Below are positions 1 through 13,348 of a stretch of DNA of 64,000 nucleotides, piece after piece; position 1 is the first letter of the stretch, and the number at the start of each line of letters is the position of its first letter. The position numbers and the translations under genes are program-made. The notes below the pieces were generated by a model that made no database searches, was not told where the DNA came from, and saw nothing but the letters and a program-made list of their open reading frames with translations. The DNA comes from Eurosta solidaginis (Eukaryota > Arthropoda > Insecta > Diptera > Tephritidae): contig NW_027137025.1 in assembly GCF_040869045.1 (NCBI RefSeq), positions 62,001-126,000 of the forward strand. Direction: 5' to 3'.

Positions 1-836
1 AGTTAAATTGATAAATAACGTGTACGAATTTGTTTGACGCATTTGTTTTGGTTACTCGACGTCTTCGTTCTCGTGTAGCCTACATATTGCGTTTTTTTTT
101 TAATTTGCTTACCGGGCTAAAGGTTAGCATGTTTAAAATACGTAAGCCGTTTTGTTCAACAAATTTAAGTAGATAACTCATCAGTTGTTTGCATCAGAGC
201 GATAATTTTTGAGATAGTTATTAAAACTGTTTAAAGGTTGTCAAACGTTGTTTCTCGTTGTATATCCTTTAATTCTAGAATTAAATTGATAAATAACGTG
301 TACGAATTTGTTTAACGCATTTGTTTTGGTTACTCGACGTCTCCGTTCTCGTGTAGCCTACATATTGCGTTTTTTTTTTAATTTGCTTACCGGGCTAAAG
401 GTTAGCATGTTTAAAATACGTAAGTCGTTTTGTTCAACAAATTTAAGTAGATAACTCTTCAGTTGTTTGCATCAGAGCGATAATTTTTGAGATAGTTATT
501 AAAACTGTTTAAAGGTTGTCAAACGTTGTTTCTCGTTGTATATCCTTTAATTCTAGAGTTAAATTGATAAATAACGTGTACGAATTTGTTTAACGCATTT
601 GTTTTGGTTACTCGACGTCTCCGTTCTCGTGTAGCCTACATATTGCGTTTTTTTTTTTAATTTGCTTACCGGGCTAAAGGTTAGCATGTTTAAAATACGT
701 AAGTCGTTTTGTTCATCATATTTAAGTAGATAACTCATCAGTTGTTTGCATCAGAGCGATAATTTTTGAGATAGTTATTAAAACTGTTTAAAGGTTGTCA
801 AACGTTGTTTCTCGTTGTATATCCTTTAATTCTAGA

Positions 837-1114
837 GTTAAATTGATAAATAACGTGTACGAATTTGTTTAACGCATTTGTTTTGGTTACTCGACGTCTC
901 CGTTCTCGTGTAGCCTACATATTGCGTTTTTTTTTTAATTTGCTTACCGGGCTAAAGGTTAGCATGTTTAAAATACGTAAGTCGTTTTGTTCATCAAATT
1001 TAAGTAGATAACTCATCAGTTGTTTGCATCAGAGCGACAATTTTTGAGATAGTTATTAAAACTGTTTAAAGGTTGTCAAACGTTGTTTCTCGTTGTATAT
1101 CCTTTAATTCTACA
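837..1114 (+). repeat. Representative 278-bp satellite monomer
   Basis: This typical unit is given as a reference for the array. It runs from 'gttaaattgataa' to the base before the next such start. Its T-run is T10 at 927..936. Each unit has one XbaI-type TCTAGA near its end (mutated to TCTACA at the end of this copy) and one GACGTC about 60 bp in. Reading frames are broken on both strands in most units, for example by 'aagtag' on the plus strand and by the complement of 'gcctacat' (TAG) on the minus strand. The unit is therefore non-coding. Confidence 0.9.
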
Positions 1115-4100
1115 GTTAAATTGATAAATAACGTGTACGAATTTATTTAACGCATTTGTTTTGGTTACTCGACGTCTCCGTTCTCGTGTAGCCTACATAT
1201 TGCGTTTTTTTTTTAATTTGCTTACCGGGCTAAAGGTTAGCATGCTTAAAATACGTAAGTCGTTTTGTTCATCAAATTTAAGTAGATAACTCATCAGTTG
1301 TTTGCATCAGAGCGACAATTTTTGAGATAGTTATTAAAACTGTTTATAGGTTGTCAAACGTTGTTTCTCGTTGTATATCCTTTAATTCTAGAGTTAAATA
1401 GATAAATAACGTGTACGAATTTGTTTAACGCATTTGTTTTGGTTACTCGACGTCTCCGTTCTCGTGTAGCCTACATATTGCGTTTTTTTTTTAATTTGCT
1501 TACCGGGCTAAAGGTTAGCATGTTTAAAATACGTAAGTCGTTTTGTTCATCAAATTTAAGTAGATAACTCATCAGTTGTTTGCATCAGAGCGATAATTTT
1601 TGAGATAGTTATTAAAACTGTTTAAAGGTTGTCAAACGTTGTTTCTCGTTGTATATCCTTTAATTCTAGAGTTAAATTGATAAATAACGTGTACGAATTT
1701 GTTTAACGCATTTGTTTTGGTTACTCGACGTCTCCGTTCTCGTGTAGCCTACATATTGCGTTTTTTTTTTTAATTTGCTTACCGGGCTAAAGGTTAGCAT
1801 GTTTAAAATACGTAAGTCGTTTTGTTCATCAAATTTAAGTAGATAACTCATCAGTTGTTTGCATCAGAGCGACAATTTTTGAGATAGTTATTAAAACTGT
1901 TTAAAGGTTGTCAAACGTTGTTTCTCGTTGTATATCCTTTAATTCTAGAGTTAAATTGATAAATAACGTGTACGAATTTGTTTAACGCATTTGTTTTGGT
2001 TACTCGACGTCTCCGTTCTCGTGTAGCCTACATATTGCGTTTTTTTTTTAATTTGCTTACCGGGCTAAAGGTTAGCATGTTTAAAATACGTAAGTCGTTT
2101 TGTTCATCAAATTTAAGTAGATAACTCATCAGTTGTTTGCATCAGAGCGATAGTTTTTGAGATAGTTATTAAAACTGTTTAAAGGTTGTCAAACGTTGTT
2201 TCTCGTTGTATATCCTTTAATTCTAGAGTTAAATTGATAAATAACGTGTACGAATTTGTTTAACGCATTTGTTTTGGTTACTCGACGTCTCCGTTCTCGT
2301 GTAGCCTACATGTTGCGTTTTTTTTTTAATTTGCTTACCGGGCTAAAGGTTAGCATGTTTAAAATACGTAAGTCGTTTTGTTCATCAAATTTAAGTAGAT
2401 AACTCATCAGTTGTTTGCATCAGAGCGACAATTTTTGAGATAGTTATTAAAACTGTTTAAAGGTTGTCAAACGTTGTTTCTCGTTGTATATCCTTTAATT
2501 CTAGAGTTAAATTGATAAATAACGTGTACGAATTTGTTTAACGCATTTGTTTTGGTTACTCGACGTCTCCGTTCTCGTGTAGCCTACATATTGCGTTTTT
2601 TTTTTAATTTGCTTACCGGGCTAAAGGTTAGCATGTTTAAAATACGTAAGTCGTTTTGTTCAACAAATTTAAGTAGATAACTCATCAGTTGTTTGCATCA
2701 GAGCGATAATTTTTGAGATAGTTATTAAAACTGTTTAAAGGTTGTCAAACGTTGTTTCTCGTTGTATATCCTTTAATTCTAGAATTAAATTGATAAATAA
2801 CGTGTACGAATTTGTTTAACGCATTTGTTTTGGTTACTCGACGTCTCCGATCTCGTGTAGCCTACATATTGCGTTTTTTTTTTTAATTTGCTTACCGGGC
2901 TAAAGGTTAGCATGTTTAAAATACGTAAGTCGTTTTGTTCAACAAATTTAAGTAGATAACTCATCAGTTGTTTGCATCAGAGCGATAATTTTTGAGATAG
3001 TTATTAAAACTGTTTAAAGGTTGTCAAACGTTGTTTCTCGTTGTATATCCTTTAATTCTAGAGTTAAATTGATAAATAACGTGTACGAATTTGTTTAACG
3101 CATTTGTTTTGGTTACTCGACGTCTCCGTTCTCGTGTAGCCTACATATTGCGTTTTTTTTTTAATTTGCTTACCGGGCTAAAGGTTAGCATGTTTAAAAT
3201 ACGTAAGTCGTTTTGTTCATCATATTTAAGTAGATAACTCATCAGTTGTTTGCATCAGAGCGATAATTTTTGAGATAGTTATTAAAACTGTTTAAAGGTT
3301 GTCAAACGTTGTTTCTCGTTGTATATCCTTTAATTCTAGAGTTAAATTGATAAATAACGTGTACGAATTTGTTTAACGCATTTGTTTTGGTTACTCGACG
3401 TCTCCGTTCTCGTGTAGCCTACATATTGCGTTTTTTTTTTAATTTGCTTACCGGGCTAAAGGTTAGCATATTTAAAATACGTAAGTCGTTTTGTTCATCA
3501 AATTTAAGTAGATAACTCATCAGTTGTTTGCATCAGAGCGACAATTTTTGAGATAGTTATTAAAACTGTTTAAAGGTTGTCAAACGTTGTTTCTCGTTGT
3601 ATATCCTTTAATTCTAGAGTTAAATTGATAAATAACGTGTACGAATTTATTTAACGCATTTGTTTTGGTTACTCGACGTCTCCGTTCTCGTGTAGCCTAC
3701 ATATTGCGTTTTTTTTTTAATTTGCTTACCGGGCTAAAGGTTAGCATGCTTAAAATACGTAAGTCGTTTTGTTGATCAAATTTAAGTAGATAACTCATCA
3801 GTTGTTTGCATCAGAGCGACAATTTTTGAGATAGTTATTAAAACTGTTTATAGGTTGTCAAACGTTGTTTCTCGTTGTATATCCTTTAATTCTAGAGTTA
3901 AATTGATAAATAACGTGTACGAATTTGTTTAACGCATTTGTTTTGGTTACTCGACGTCTCCGTTCTCGTGTAGCCTACATATTGCGTTTTTTTTTTAATT
4001 TGCTTACCGGGCTAAAGGTTAGCATGTTTAAAATACGTAAGTCGTTTTGTTCATCAAATTACGTAGATAACTCATCAGTTGGTTGCATCAGAGCGATAAT

Positions 4101-5008
4101 TTTTGAGATAGTTATTAAAACTGTTTAAAGGTTGTCAAACGTTGTTTCTCGTTGTATATCCTTTAATTCTAGAGTTAAATTGATAAATAACGTGTACGAA
4201 TTTGTTTAACGCATTTGTTTTGGTTACTCGATGTCTCCGTTCTCGTGTAGCCTACATATTGCGTTTTTTTTTTTAATTTGCTTACCGGGCTAAAGGTTAG
4301 CATGTTTAAAATACGTAAGTCGTTTTGTTCATCAAATTTAAGTAGATAACTCATCAGTTGTTTGCATCAGAGCGACAATTTTTGAGATAGTTATTAAAAC
4401 TGTTTAAAGGTTGTCAAACGTTGTTTCTCGTTGTATATCCTTTAATTCTAGAGTTAAATTGATAAATAACGTGTACGAATTTGTTTAACGCATTTGTTTT
4501 GGTTACTCGACGTCTCCGTTCTCGTGTAGCCTACATATTGCGTTTTTTTTTTAATGTGCTTACCGGGCTAAAGGTTAGCATGTTTAAAATACGTAAGTCG
4601 TTTTGTTCATCAAATTTAAGTAGATAACTCATCAGTTGTTTGCATCAGAGCGATAATTTTTGAGATAGTTATTAAAACTGTTTAAAGGTTGTCAAACGTT
4701 GTTTCTCGTTGTATATCCTTTAATTCTAGAGTTAAATTGATAAATAACGTGTACGAATTTGTTTAACGCATTTGTTTTGGTTACTCGACGTCTCCGTTCT
4801 CGTGTAGCCTACATGTTGCGTTTTTTTTTTAATTTGCTTACCGGGCTAAAGGTTAGCATGTTTAAAATACGTAAGTCGTTTTGTTCATCAAATTTAAGTA
4901 GATAACTCATCAGTTGTTTGCATCAGAGCGACAATTTTTGAGATAGTTATTAAAACTGTTTAAAGGTTGTCAAACGTTGTTTCTCGTTGTATATCCTTTA
5001 ATTCTAGA
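1115..5008 (+). repeat. Higher-order repeat A, copy 1 (14 monomers)
   Basis: This 14-monomer block recurs at 6399..10292, exactly 5284 bp (19 monomers) downstream. Rare variants recur in the same order: 'aatttattt' with 'gcatgctt' and 'gtttatagg', 'aaatagat', 'gatagttttt', 'catgttgcg', 'ccgatctcg', 'gcatattt', 'gttgatcaa', 'aaattacgtag' with 'gttggttgc', 'cgatgtctcc' and 'aatgtgc'. The few differences seen include tcatcaaa versus tcaacaaa at about 3.50/8.78 kb. Such shared order can only come from duplication of the whole block. Confidence 0.9.
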
Positions 5009-6398
5009 GTTAAATTGATAAATAACGTGTACGAATTTGTTTAACGCATTTGTTTTGGTTACTCGACGTCTCCGTTCTCGTGTAGCCTACATATTGCGTT
5101 TTTTTTTTAATTTGCTTACCGGGCTAAAGGTTAGCATGTTTAAAATACGTAAGTCGTTTTGTTCATCAAATTTAAGTAGATAACTCATCAGTTGTTTGCA
5201 TCAGAGCGACAATTTTTGAGATAGTTATTAAAACTGTTTAAAGGTTGTCAAACGTTGTTTCTCGCTGTATATCCTTTAATTCTAGAGTTAAATTGATAAA
5301 TAACGTGTACGAATTTGTTTAACGCATTTGTTTTGGTTACTCGACGTCTCCGTTCTCGTGTAGCCTACATATTGCGTTTTTTTTTTAATGTGCTTACCGG
5401 GCTAAAGGTTAGCATGTTTAAAATACGTAAGTCGTTTTGTTCATCAAATTTAAGTAGATAACTCATCAGTTGTTTGCATCAGAGCGACAATTTTTGAGAT
5501 AGTTATTAAAACTGTTTAAAGGTTGTCAAACGTTGTTTCTCGTTGTATATCCTTTAATTCTAGAGTTAAGTTGATAAATAACGTGTACGAATTTGTTTAA
5601 CGCATTTGTTTTGGTTACTCGACGTCTCCGTTCTCGTGTAGCCTACATATTGCGTTTTTTTTTTAATTTGCTTACCGGGCTAAAGGTTAGCATATTTAAA
5701 ATACGTAAGTCGTTTTGTTCATCAAATTTAAGTAGATAACTCATCAGTTGTTTGCATCAGAGCGACAATTTTTGAGATAGTTATTAAAACTGTTTAAAGG
5801 TTGTCAAACGTTGTTTCTCGTTGTATATCCTTTAATTCTAGAGTTAAATTGATAAATAACGTGTACGAATTTATTTAACGCATTTGTTTTGGTTACTCGA
5901 CGTCTCCGTTCTCGTGTAGCCTACATATTGCGTTTTTTTTTTAATTTGCTTACCGGGCTAAAGGTTAGCATGCTTAAAATACGTAAGTCGTTTTGTTGAT
6001 CAAATTTAAGTAGATAACTCATCAGTTGTTTGCATCAGAGCGACAATTTTTGAGATAGTTATTAAAACTGTTTATAGGTTGTCAAACGTTGTTTCTCGTT
6101 GTATATCCTTTAATTCTAGAGTTAAATTGATAAATAACGTGTACGAATTTGTTTAACGCATTTGTTTTGGTTACTCGACGTCTCCGTTCTCGTGTAGCCT
6201 ACATATTGCGTTTTTTTTTTAATTTGCTTACCGGGCTAAAGGTTAGCATGTTTAAAATACGTAAGTCGTTTTGTTCATCAAATTTAAGTAGATAACTCAT
6301 CAGTTGTTTGCATCAGAGCGACAATTTTTGAGATAGTTATTAAAACTGTTTAAAGGTTGTCAAACGTTGTTTCTCGTTGTATATCCTTTAATTCTAGA

Positions 6399-9300
6399 GT
6401 TAAATTGATAAATAACGTGTACGAATTTATTTAACGCATTTGTTTTGGTTACTCGACGTCTCCGTTCTCGTGTAGCCTACATATTGCGTTTTTTTTTTAA
6501 TTTGCTTACCGGGCTAAAGGTTAGCATGCTTAAAATACGTAAGTCGTTTTGTTCATCAAATTTAAGTAGATAACTCATCAGTTGTTTGCATCAGAGCGAC
6601 AATTTTTGAGATAGTTATTAAAACTGTTTATAGGTTGTCAAACGTTGTTTCTCGTTGTATATCCTTTAATTCTAGAGTTAAATAGATAAATAACGTGTAC
6701 GAATTTGTTTAACGCATTTGTTTTGGTTACTCGACGTCTCCGTTCTCGTGTAGCCTACATATTGCGTTTTTTTTTTAATTTGCTTACCGGGCTAAAGGTT
6801 AGCATGTTTAAAATACGTAAGTCGTTTTGTTCATCAAATTTAAGTAGATAACTCATCAGTTGTTTGCATCAGAGCGATAATTTTTGAGATAGTTATTAAA
6901 ACTGTTTAAAGGTTGTCAAACGTTGTTTCTCGTTGTATATCCTTTAATTCTAGAGTTAAATTGATAAATAACGTGTACGAATTTGTTTAACGCATTTGTT
7001 TTGGTTACTCGACGTCTCCGTTCTCGTGTAGCCTACATATTGCGTTTTTTTTTTTAATTTGCTTACCGGGCTAAAGGTTAGCATGTTTAAAATACGTAAG
7101 TCGTTTTGTTCATCAAATTTAAGTAGATAACTCATCAGTTGTTTGCATCAGAGCGACAATTTTTGAGATAGTTATTAAAACTGTTTAAAGGTTGTCAAAC
7201 GTTGTTTCTCGTTGTATATCCTTTAATTCTAGAGTTAAATTGATAAATAACGTGTACGAATTTGTTTAACGCATTTGTTTTGGTTACTCGACGTCTCCGT
7301 TCTCGTGTAGCCTACATATTGCGTTTTTTTTTTAATTTGCTTACCGGGCTAAAGGTTAGCATGTTTAAAATACGTAAGTCGTTTTGTTCATCAAATTTAA
7401 GTAGATAACTCATCAGTTGTTTGCATCAGAGCGATAGTTTTTGAGATAGTTATTAAAACTGTTTAAAGGTTGTCAAACGTTGTTTCTCGTTGTATATCCT
7501 TTAATTCTAGAGTTAAATTGATAAATAACGTGTACGAATTTGTTTAACGCATTTGTTTTGGTTACTCGACGTCTCCGTTCTCGTGTAGCCTACATGTTGC
7601 GTTTTTTTTTTAATTTGCTTACCGGGCTAAAGGTTAGCATGTTTAAAATACGTAAGTCGTTTTGTTCATCAAATTTAAGTAGATAACTCATCAGTTGTTT
7701 GCATCAGAGCGACAATTTTTGAGATAGTTATTAAAACTGTTTAAAGGTTGTCAAACGTTGTTTCTCGTTGTATATCCTTTAATTCTAGAGTTAAATTGAT
7801 AAATAACGTGTACGAATTTGTTTAACGCATTTGTTTTGGTTACTCGACGTCTCCGTTCTCGTGTAGCCTACATATTGCGTTTTTTTTTTAATTTGCTTAC
7901 CGGGCTAAAGGTTAGCATGTTTAAAATACGTAAGTCGTTTTGTTCAACAAATTTAAGTAGATAACTCATCAGTTGTTTGCATCAGAGCGATAATTTTTGA
8001 GATAGTTATTAAAACTGTTTAAAGGTTGTCAAACGTTGTTTCTCGTTGTATATCCTTTAATTCTAGAATTAAATTGATAAATAACGTGTACGAATTTGTT
8101 TAACGCATTTGTTTTGGTTACTCGACGTCTCCGATCTCGTGTAGCCTACATATTGCGTTTTTTTTTTTAATTTGCTTACCGGGCTAAAGGTTAGCATGTT
8201 TAAAATACGTAAGTCGTTTTGTTCAACAAATTTAAGTAGATAACTCATCAGTTGTTTGCATCAGAGCGATAATTTTTGAGATAGTTATTAAAACTGTTTA
8301 AAGGTTGTCAAACGTTGTTTCTCGTTGTATATCCTTTAATTCTAGAGTTAAATTGATAAATAACGTGTACGAATTTGTTTAACGCATTTGTTTTGGTTAC
8401 TCGACGTCTCCGTTCTCGTGTAGCCTACATATTGCGTTTTTTTTTTAATTTGCTTACCGGGCTAAAGGTTAGCATGTTTAAAATACGTAAGTCGTTTTGT
8501 TCATCATATTTAAGTAGATAACTCATCAGTTGTTTGCATCAGAGCGATAATTTTTGAGATAGTTATTAAAACTGTTTAAAGGTTGTCAAACGTTGTTTCT
8601 CGTTGTATATCCTTTAATTCTAGAGTTAAATTGATAAATAACGTGTACGAATTTGTTTAACGCATTTGTTTTGGTTACTCGACGTCTCCGTTCTCGTGTA
8701 GCCTACATATTGCGTTTTTTTTTTAATTTGCTTACCGGGCTAAAGGTTAGCATATTTAAAATACGTAAGTCGTTTTGTTCAACAAATTTAAGTAGATAAC
8801 TCATCAGTTGTTTGCATCAGAGCGACAATTTTTGAGATAGTTATTAAAACTGTTTAAAGGTTGTCAAACGTTGTTTCTCGTTGTATATCCTTTAATTCTA
8901 GAGTTAAATTGATAAATAACGTGTACGAATTTATTTAACGCATTTGTTTTGGTTACTCGACGTCTCCGTTCTCGTGTAGCCTACATATTGCGTTTTTTTT
9001 TTAATTTGCTTACCGGGCTAAAGGTTAGCATGCTTAAAATACGTAAGTCGTTTTGTTGATCAAATTTAAGTAGATAACTCATCAGTTGTTTGCATCAGAG
9101 CGACAATTTTTGAGATAGTTATTAAAACTGTTTATAGGTTGTCAAACGTTGTTTCTCGTTGTATATCCTTTAATTCTAGAGTTAAATTGATAAATAACGT
9201 GTACGAATTTGTTTAACGCATTTGTTTTGGTTACTCGACGTCTCCGTTCTCGTGTAGCCTACATATTGCGTTTTTTTTTTAATTTGCTTACCGGGCTAAA

Positions 9301-10292
9301 GGTTAGCATGTTTAAAATACGTAAGTCGTTTTGTTCATCAAATTACGTAGATAACTCATCAGTTGGTTGCATCAGAGCGATAATTTTTGAGATAGTTATT
9401 AAAACTGTTTAAAGGTTGTCAAACGTTGTTTCTCGTTGTATATCCTTTAATTCTAGAGTTAAATTGATAAATAACGTGTACGAATTTGTTTAACGCATTT
9501 GTTTTGGTTACTCGATGTCTCCGTTCTCGTGTAGCCTACATATTGCGTTTTTTTTTTTAATTTGCTTACCGGGCTAAAGGTTAGCATGTTTAAAATACGT
9601 AAGTCGTTTTGTTCATCAAATTTAAGTAGATAACTCATCAGTTGTTTGCATCAGAGCGACAATTTTTGAGATAGTTATTAAAACTGTTTAAAGGTTGTCA
9701 AACGTTGTTTCTCGTTGTATATCCTTTAATTCTAGAGTTAAATTGATAAATAACGTGTACGAATTTGTTTAACGCATTTGTTTTGGTTACTCGACGTCTC
9801 CGTTCTCGTGTAGCCTACATATTGCGTTTTTTTTTTAATGTGCTTACCGGGCTAAAGGTTAGCATGTTTAAAATACGTAAGTCGTTTTGTTCATCAAATT
9901 TAAGTAGATAACTCATCAGTTGTTTGCATCAGAGCGATAATTTTTGAGATAGTTATTAAAACTGTTTAAAGGTTGTCAAACGTTGTTTCTCGTTGTATAT
10001 CCTTTAATTCTAGAGTTAAATTGATAAATAACGTGTACGAATTTGTTTAACGCATTTGTTTTGGTTACTCGACGTCTCCGTTCTCGTGTAGCCTACATGT
10101 TGCGTTTTTTTTTTAATTTGCTTACCGGGCTAAAGGTTAGCATGTTTAAAATACGTAAGTCGTTTTGTTCATCAAATTTAAGTAGATAACTCATCAGTTG
10201 TTTGCATCAGAGCGACAATTTTTGAGATAGTTATTAAAACTGTTTAAAGGTTGTCAAACGTTGTTTCTCGTTGTATATCCTTTAATTCTAGA
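6399..10292 (+). repeat. Higher-order repeat A, copy 2 (14 monomers)
   Basis: This is the second copy of the block at 1115..5008, nearly identical and in the same orientation. Between the copies lie five monomers (5009..6398). Two of these ('gcatattt' then 'gttgatcaa', about 5.69-6.0 kb) repeat a pair from inside copy 1 at an offset of 2222 bp (8 monomers). This shows smaller duplications nested within larger ones. Confidence 0.88.
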
Positions 10293-11681
10293 GTTAAATT
10301 GATAAATAACGTGTACGAATTTGTTTAACGCATTTGTTTTGGTTACTCGACGTCTCCGTTCTCGTGTAGCCTACATATTGCGTTTTTTTTTTAATTTGCT
10401 TACCGGGCTAAAGGTTAGCATGTTTAAAATACGTAAGTCGTTTTGTTCAACAAATTTAAGTAGATAACTCATCAGTTGTTTGCATCAGAGCGATAATTTT
10501 TGAGATAGTTATTAAAACTGTTTAAAGGTTGTCAAACGTTGTTTCTCGTTGTATATCCTTTAATTCTAGAATTAAATTGATAAATAACGTGTACGAATTT
10601 GTTTAACGCATTTGTTTTGGTTACTCGACGTCACCGTTCTCGTGTAGCCTACATATTGCGTTTTTTTTTTAATTTGCTTACCGGGCTAAAGGTTAGCATG
10701 TTTAAAATACCTAAGTCGTTTTGTTCAACAAATTTAAGTAGATAACTCATCAGTTGTTTGCATCAGAGCGATAATTTTTGAGATAGTTATTAAAACTGTT
10801 TAAAGGTTGTCAAACGTTGTTTCTCGTTGTATATCCTTTAATTCTAGAGTTAAATTGATAAATAACGTGTACGAATTTGTTTAACGCATTTGTTTTGGTT
10901 ACTCGACGTCTCCGTTCTCGTGTAACCTACATATTGCGTTTTTTTTTTAATTTGCTTACCGGGCTAAAGGTTAGCATGTTTAAAATACGTAAGTCGTTTT
11001 GTTCATCATATTTAAGTAGATAACTCATCAGTTGTTTGCATCAGAGCGATAATTTTTGAGATAGTTATTAAAACTGTTTAAAGGTTGTCAAACGTTGTTT
11101 CTCGTTGTATATCCTTTAATTCTAGAGTTAAATTGATAAATAACGTGTACGAATTTGTTTAACGCATTTGTTTTGGTTACTCGACGTCTCCGTTCTCGTG
11201 TAGCCTACATATTGCGTTTTTTTTTTAATTTGCTTACCGGGCTAAAGGTTAGCATGTTTAAAATACGTAAGTCGTTTTGTTCATCAAATTTAAGTAGATA
11301 ACTCATCAGTTGTTTGCATCAGAGCGACAATTTTTGAGATAGTTATTAAAACTGTTTAAAGGTTGTCAAACGTTGTTTCTCGTTGTATATCTTTAATTCT
11401 AGAGTTAAATTGATAAATAACGTGTACGAATTTGTTTAACGCATTTGTTTTGGTTACTCGACGTCTCCGTTCTCGTGTAGCCTACATATTGCGTTTTTTT
11501 TTTAATTTGCTTACCGGGCTAAAGGTTAGCATGCTTAAAATACGTAAGTCGTTTTGTTCATCAAATTTAAGTAGATAACTCATCAGTTGTTTGCATCAGA
11601 GCGACAATTTTTGAGATAGTTATTAAAACTGTTTATAGGTTGTCAAACGTTGTTTCTCGTTGTATATCCTTTAATTCTAGA

Positions 11682-13348
11682 GTTAAATTGATAAATAACG
11701 TGTACGAATTTGTTTAACGCATTTGTTTTGGTTACTCGACGTCTCCGTTCTCGTGTAGCCTACATTTTGCGTTTTTTTTTTAATTTGCTTACCGGGCTAA
11801 AGGTTAGCATGTTTAAAATACGTAAGTCGTTTTGTGCATAAAATTTAAGTAGATAACTCATCAGTTGTTTGCATCAGAGCGACAATTTTTCAGATAGTTA
11901 TTAAAACTGTTTAAAGGTTGTCAAACGTTGTTTCTCGTTGTATATCCTTTAATTCTAGAGTTAAATTGATAAATAACGTGTACGAATTTGTTTAACGCAT
12001 TTGTTTTGGTTACTCGACGTCTCCGTTCTCGTGTAGCCTACATATTGCGTTTTTTTTTAATTTGCATACCGGGCTAAAGGTTAGCATGTTTAAAATACGT
12101 AAGTCGTTTTGTTCATCAAATTTAAGTAGATAACTCATCAGTTGTTTGCATCAGAGCGATAATTTTTGAGATAGTTATTAAAACTGTTTAAAGGTTGTCA
12201 AACGTTGTTTCTCGTTGTATATCCTTTAATTCTAGAGTTAAATTGATAAATAACGTGTACGAATTTGTTTAACGCATTTGTTTTGGTTACTCGACGTCTC
12301 CGTTCTCGTGTAGCCTACATATTGCGTTTTTTTTTTTAATTTGCTTACCGGGCTAAAGGTTAGCATGTTTAAAATACGTAAGTCGTTTTGTTCAACAAAT
12401 TTAAGTAGATAACTCATCAGTTGTTTGCATCAGAGCGATAATTTTTGAGATAGTTATTAAAACTGTTTAAAGGTTGTCAAACGTTGTTTCTCGTTGTATA
12501 TCCTTTAATTCTAGAGTTAAATTGATAAATAACGTGTACGAATTTGTTTAACGCATTTGTTTTGGTTACTCGACGTCTCCGTTCTCGTGTAGCCTACATA
12601 TTGCGTTTTTTTTTAATTTGCATACCGGGCTAAAGGTTAGCATGTTTAAAATACGTAAGTCGTTTTGTTCATCAAATTTAAGTAGATAACTCATCAGTTG
12701 TTTGCATCAGAGCGATAATTTTTGAGATAGTTATTAAAACTGTTTAAAGGTTGTCAAACGTTGTTTCTCGTTGTATATCCTTTAATTCTAGAGTTAAATT
12801 GATAAATAACGTGTACGAATTTGTTTAACGCATTTGTTTTGGTTACTCGACGTCTCCGTTCTCGTGTAGCCTACATATTGCGTTTTTTTTTTAATTTGCT
12901 TACCGGGCTAAAGGTTAGCATGTTTAAAATACGTAAGTCGTTTTGTTCAACAAATTTAAGTAGATAACTCATCAGTTGTTTGCATCAGAGCGATAATTTT
13001 TGAGATAGTTATTAAAACTGTTTAAAGGTTGTCAAACGTTGTTTCTCGTTGTATATCCTTTAATTCTAGAGTTAAATTGATAAATAACGTGTACGAATTT
13101 GTTTAACGCATTTGTTTTGGTTACTCGACGTCTCCGTTCTCGTGTAGCCTACATATTGCGTTTTTTTTTTAATTTGCTTACCGGGCTAAAGGTTAGCATG
13201 CTTAAAATACGTAAGTCGTTTTGTTCATCAAATTTAAGTAGATAACTCATCAGTTGTTTGCATCAGAGCGACAATTTTTGAGATAGTTATTAAAACTGTT
13301 TATAGGTTGTCAAACGTTGTTTCTCGTTGTATATCCTTTAATTCTAGA
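11682..13348 (+). repeat. Higher-order repeat B, 6-mer copy 1
   Basis: The six monomers are ordered as follows. First comes a marked unit ('cattttgcg', 'tttgtgcataaaa', 'tttttcagatag'). Then come two dimers, each a 'gcataccggg' unit with a short T-run followed by a tcaacaaa unit. Last is a 'gcatgctt'/'gtttatagg' unit. The same marked unit opens the blocks at 13349 and 15294, and a related one occurs near 18.07 kb. This is a local HOR built on an alternating dimer. Confidence 0.82.

Noticed and set aside
837..1114. RNA polymerase III unit in each monomer (B-box-like 'ggttactcga' followed by a T-run)
   Set aside because: The match to the B-box consensus is poor and no A box is found at a suitable distance. 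The T-run alone is weak evidence.
837..1114. Monomer as an ancient dimer of ~139-bp halves
   Set aside because: Only loose similarity between 'agataactcatcagttgtttgc' and 'aaataacgtgtacgaatttg', no better than expected for AT-rich DNA.
3925..9412. Identical 67-codon plus-strand frames at 3925..4128 and 9209..9412
   Set aside because: They start at TTG, lie wholly inside a satellite monomer, and are open only because a variant ('aaattacgtag') shifts past the usual TAG. The two are copies of one block duplication, not conserved genes.
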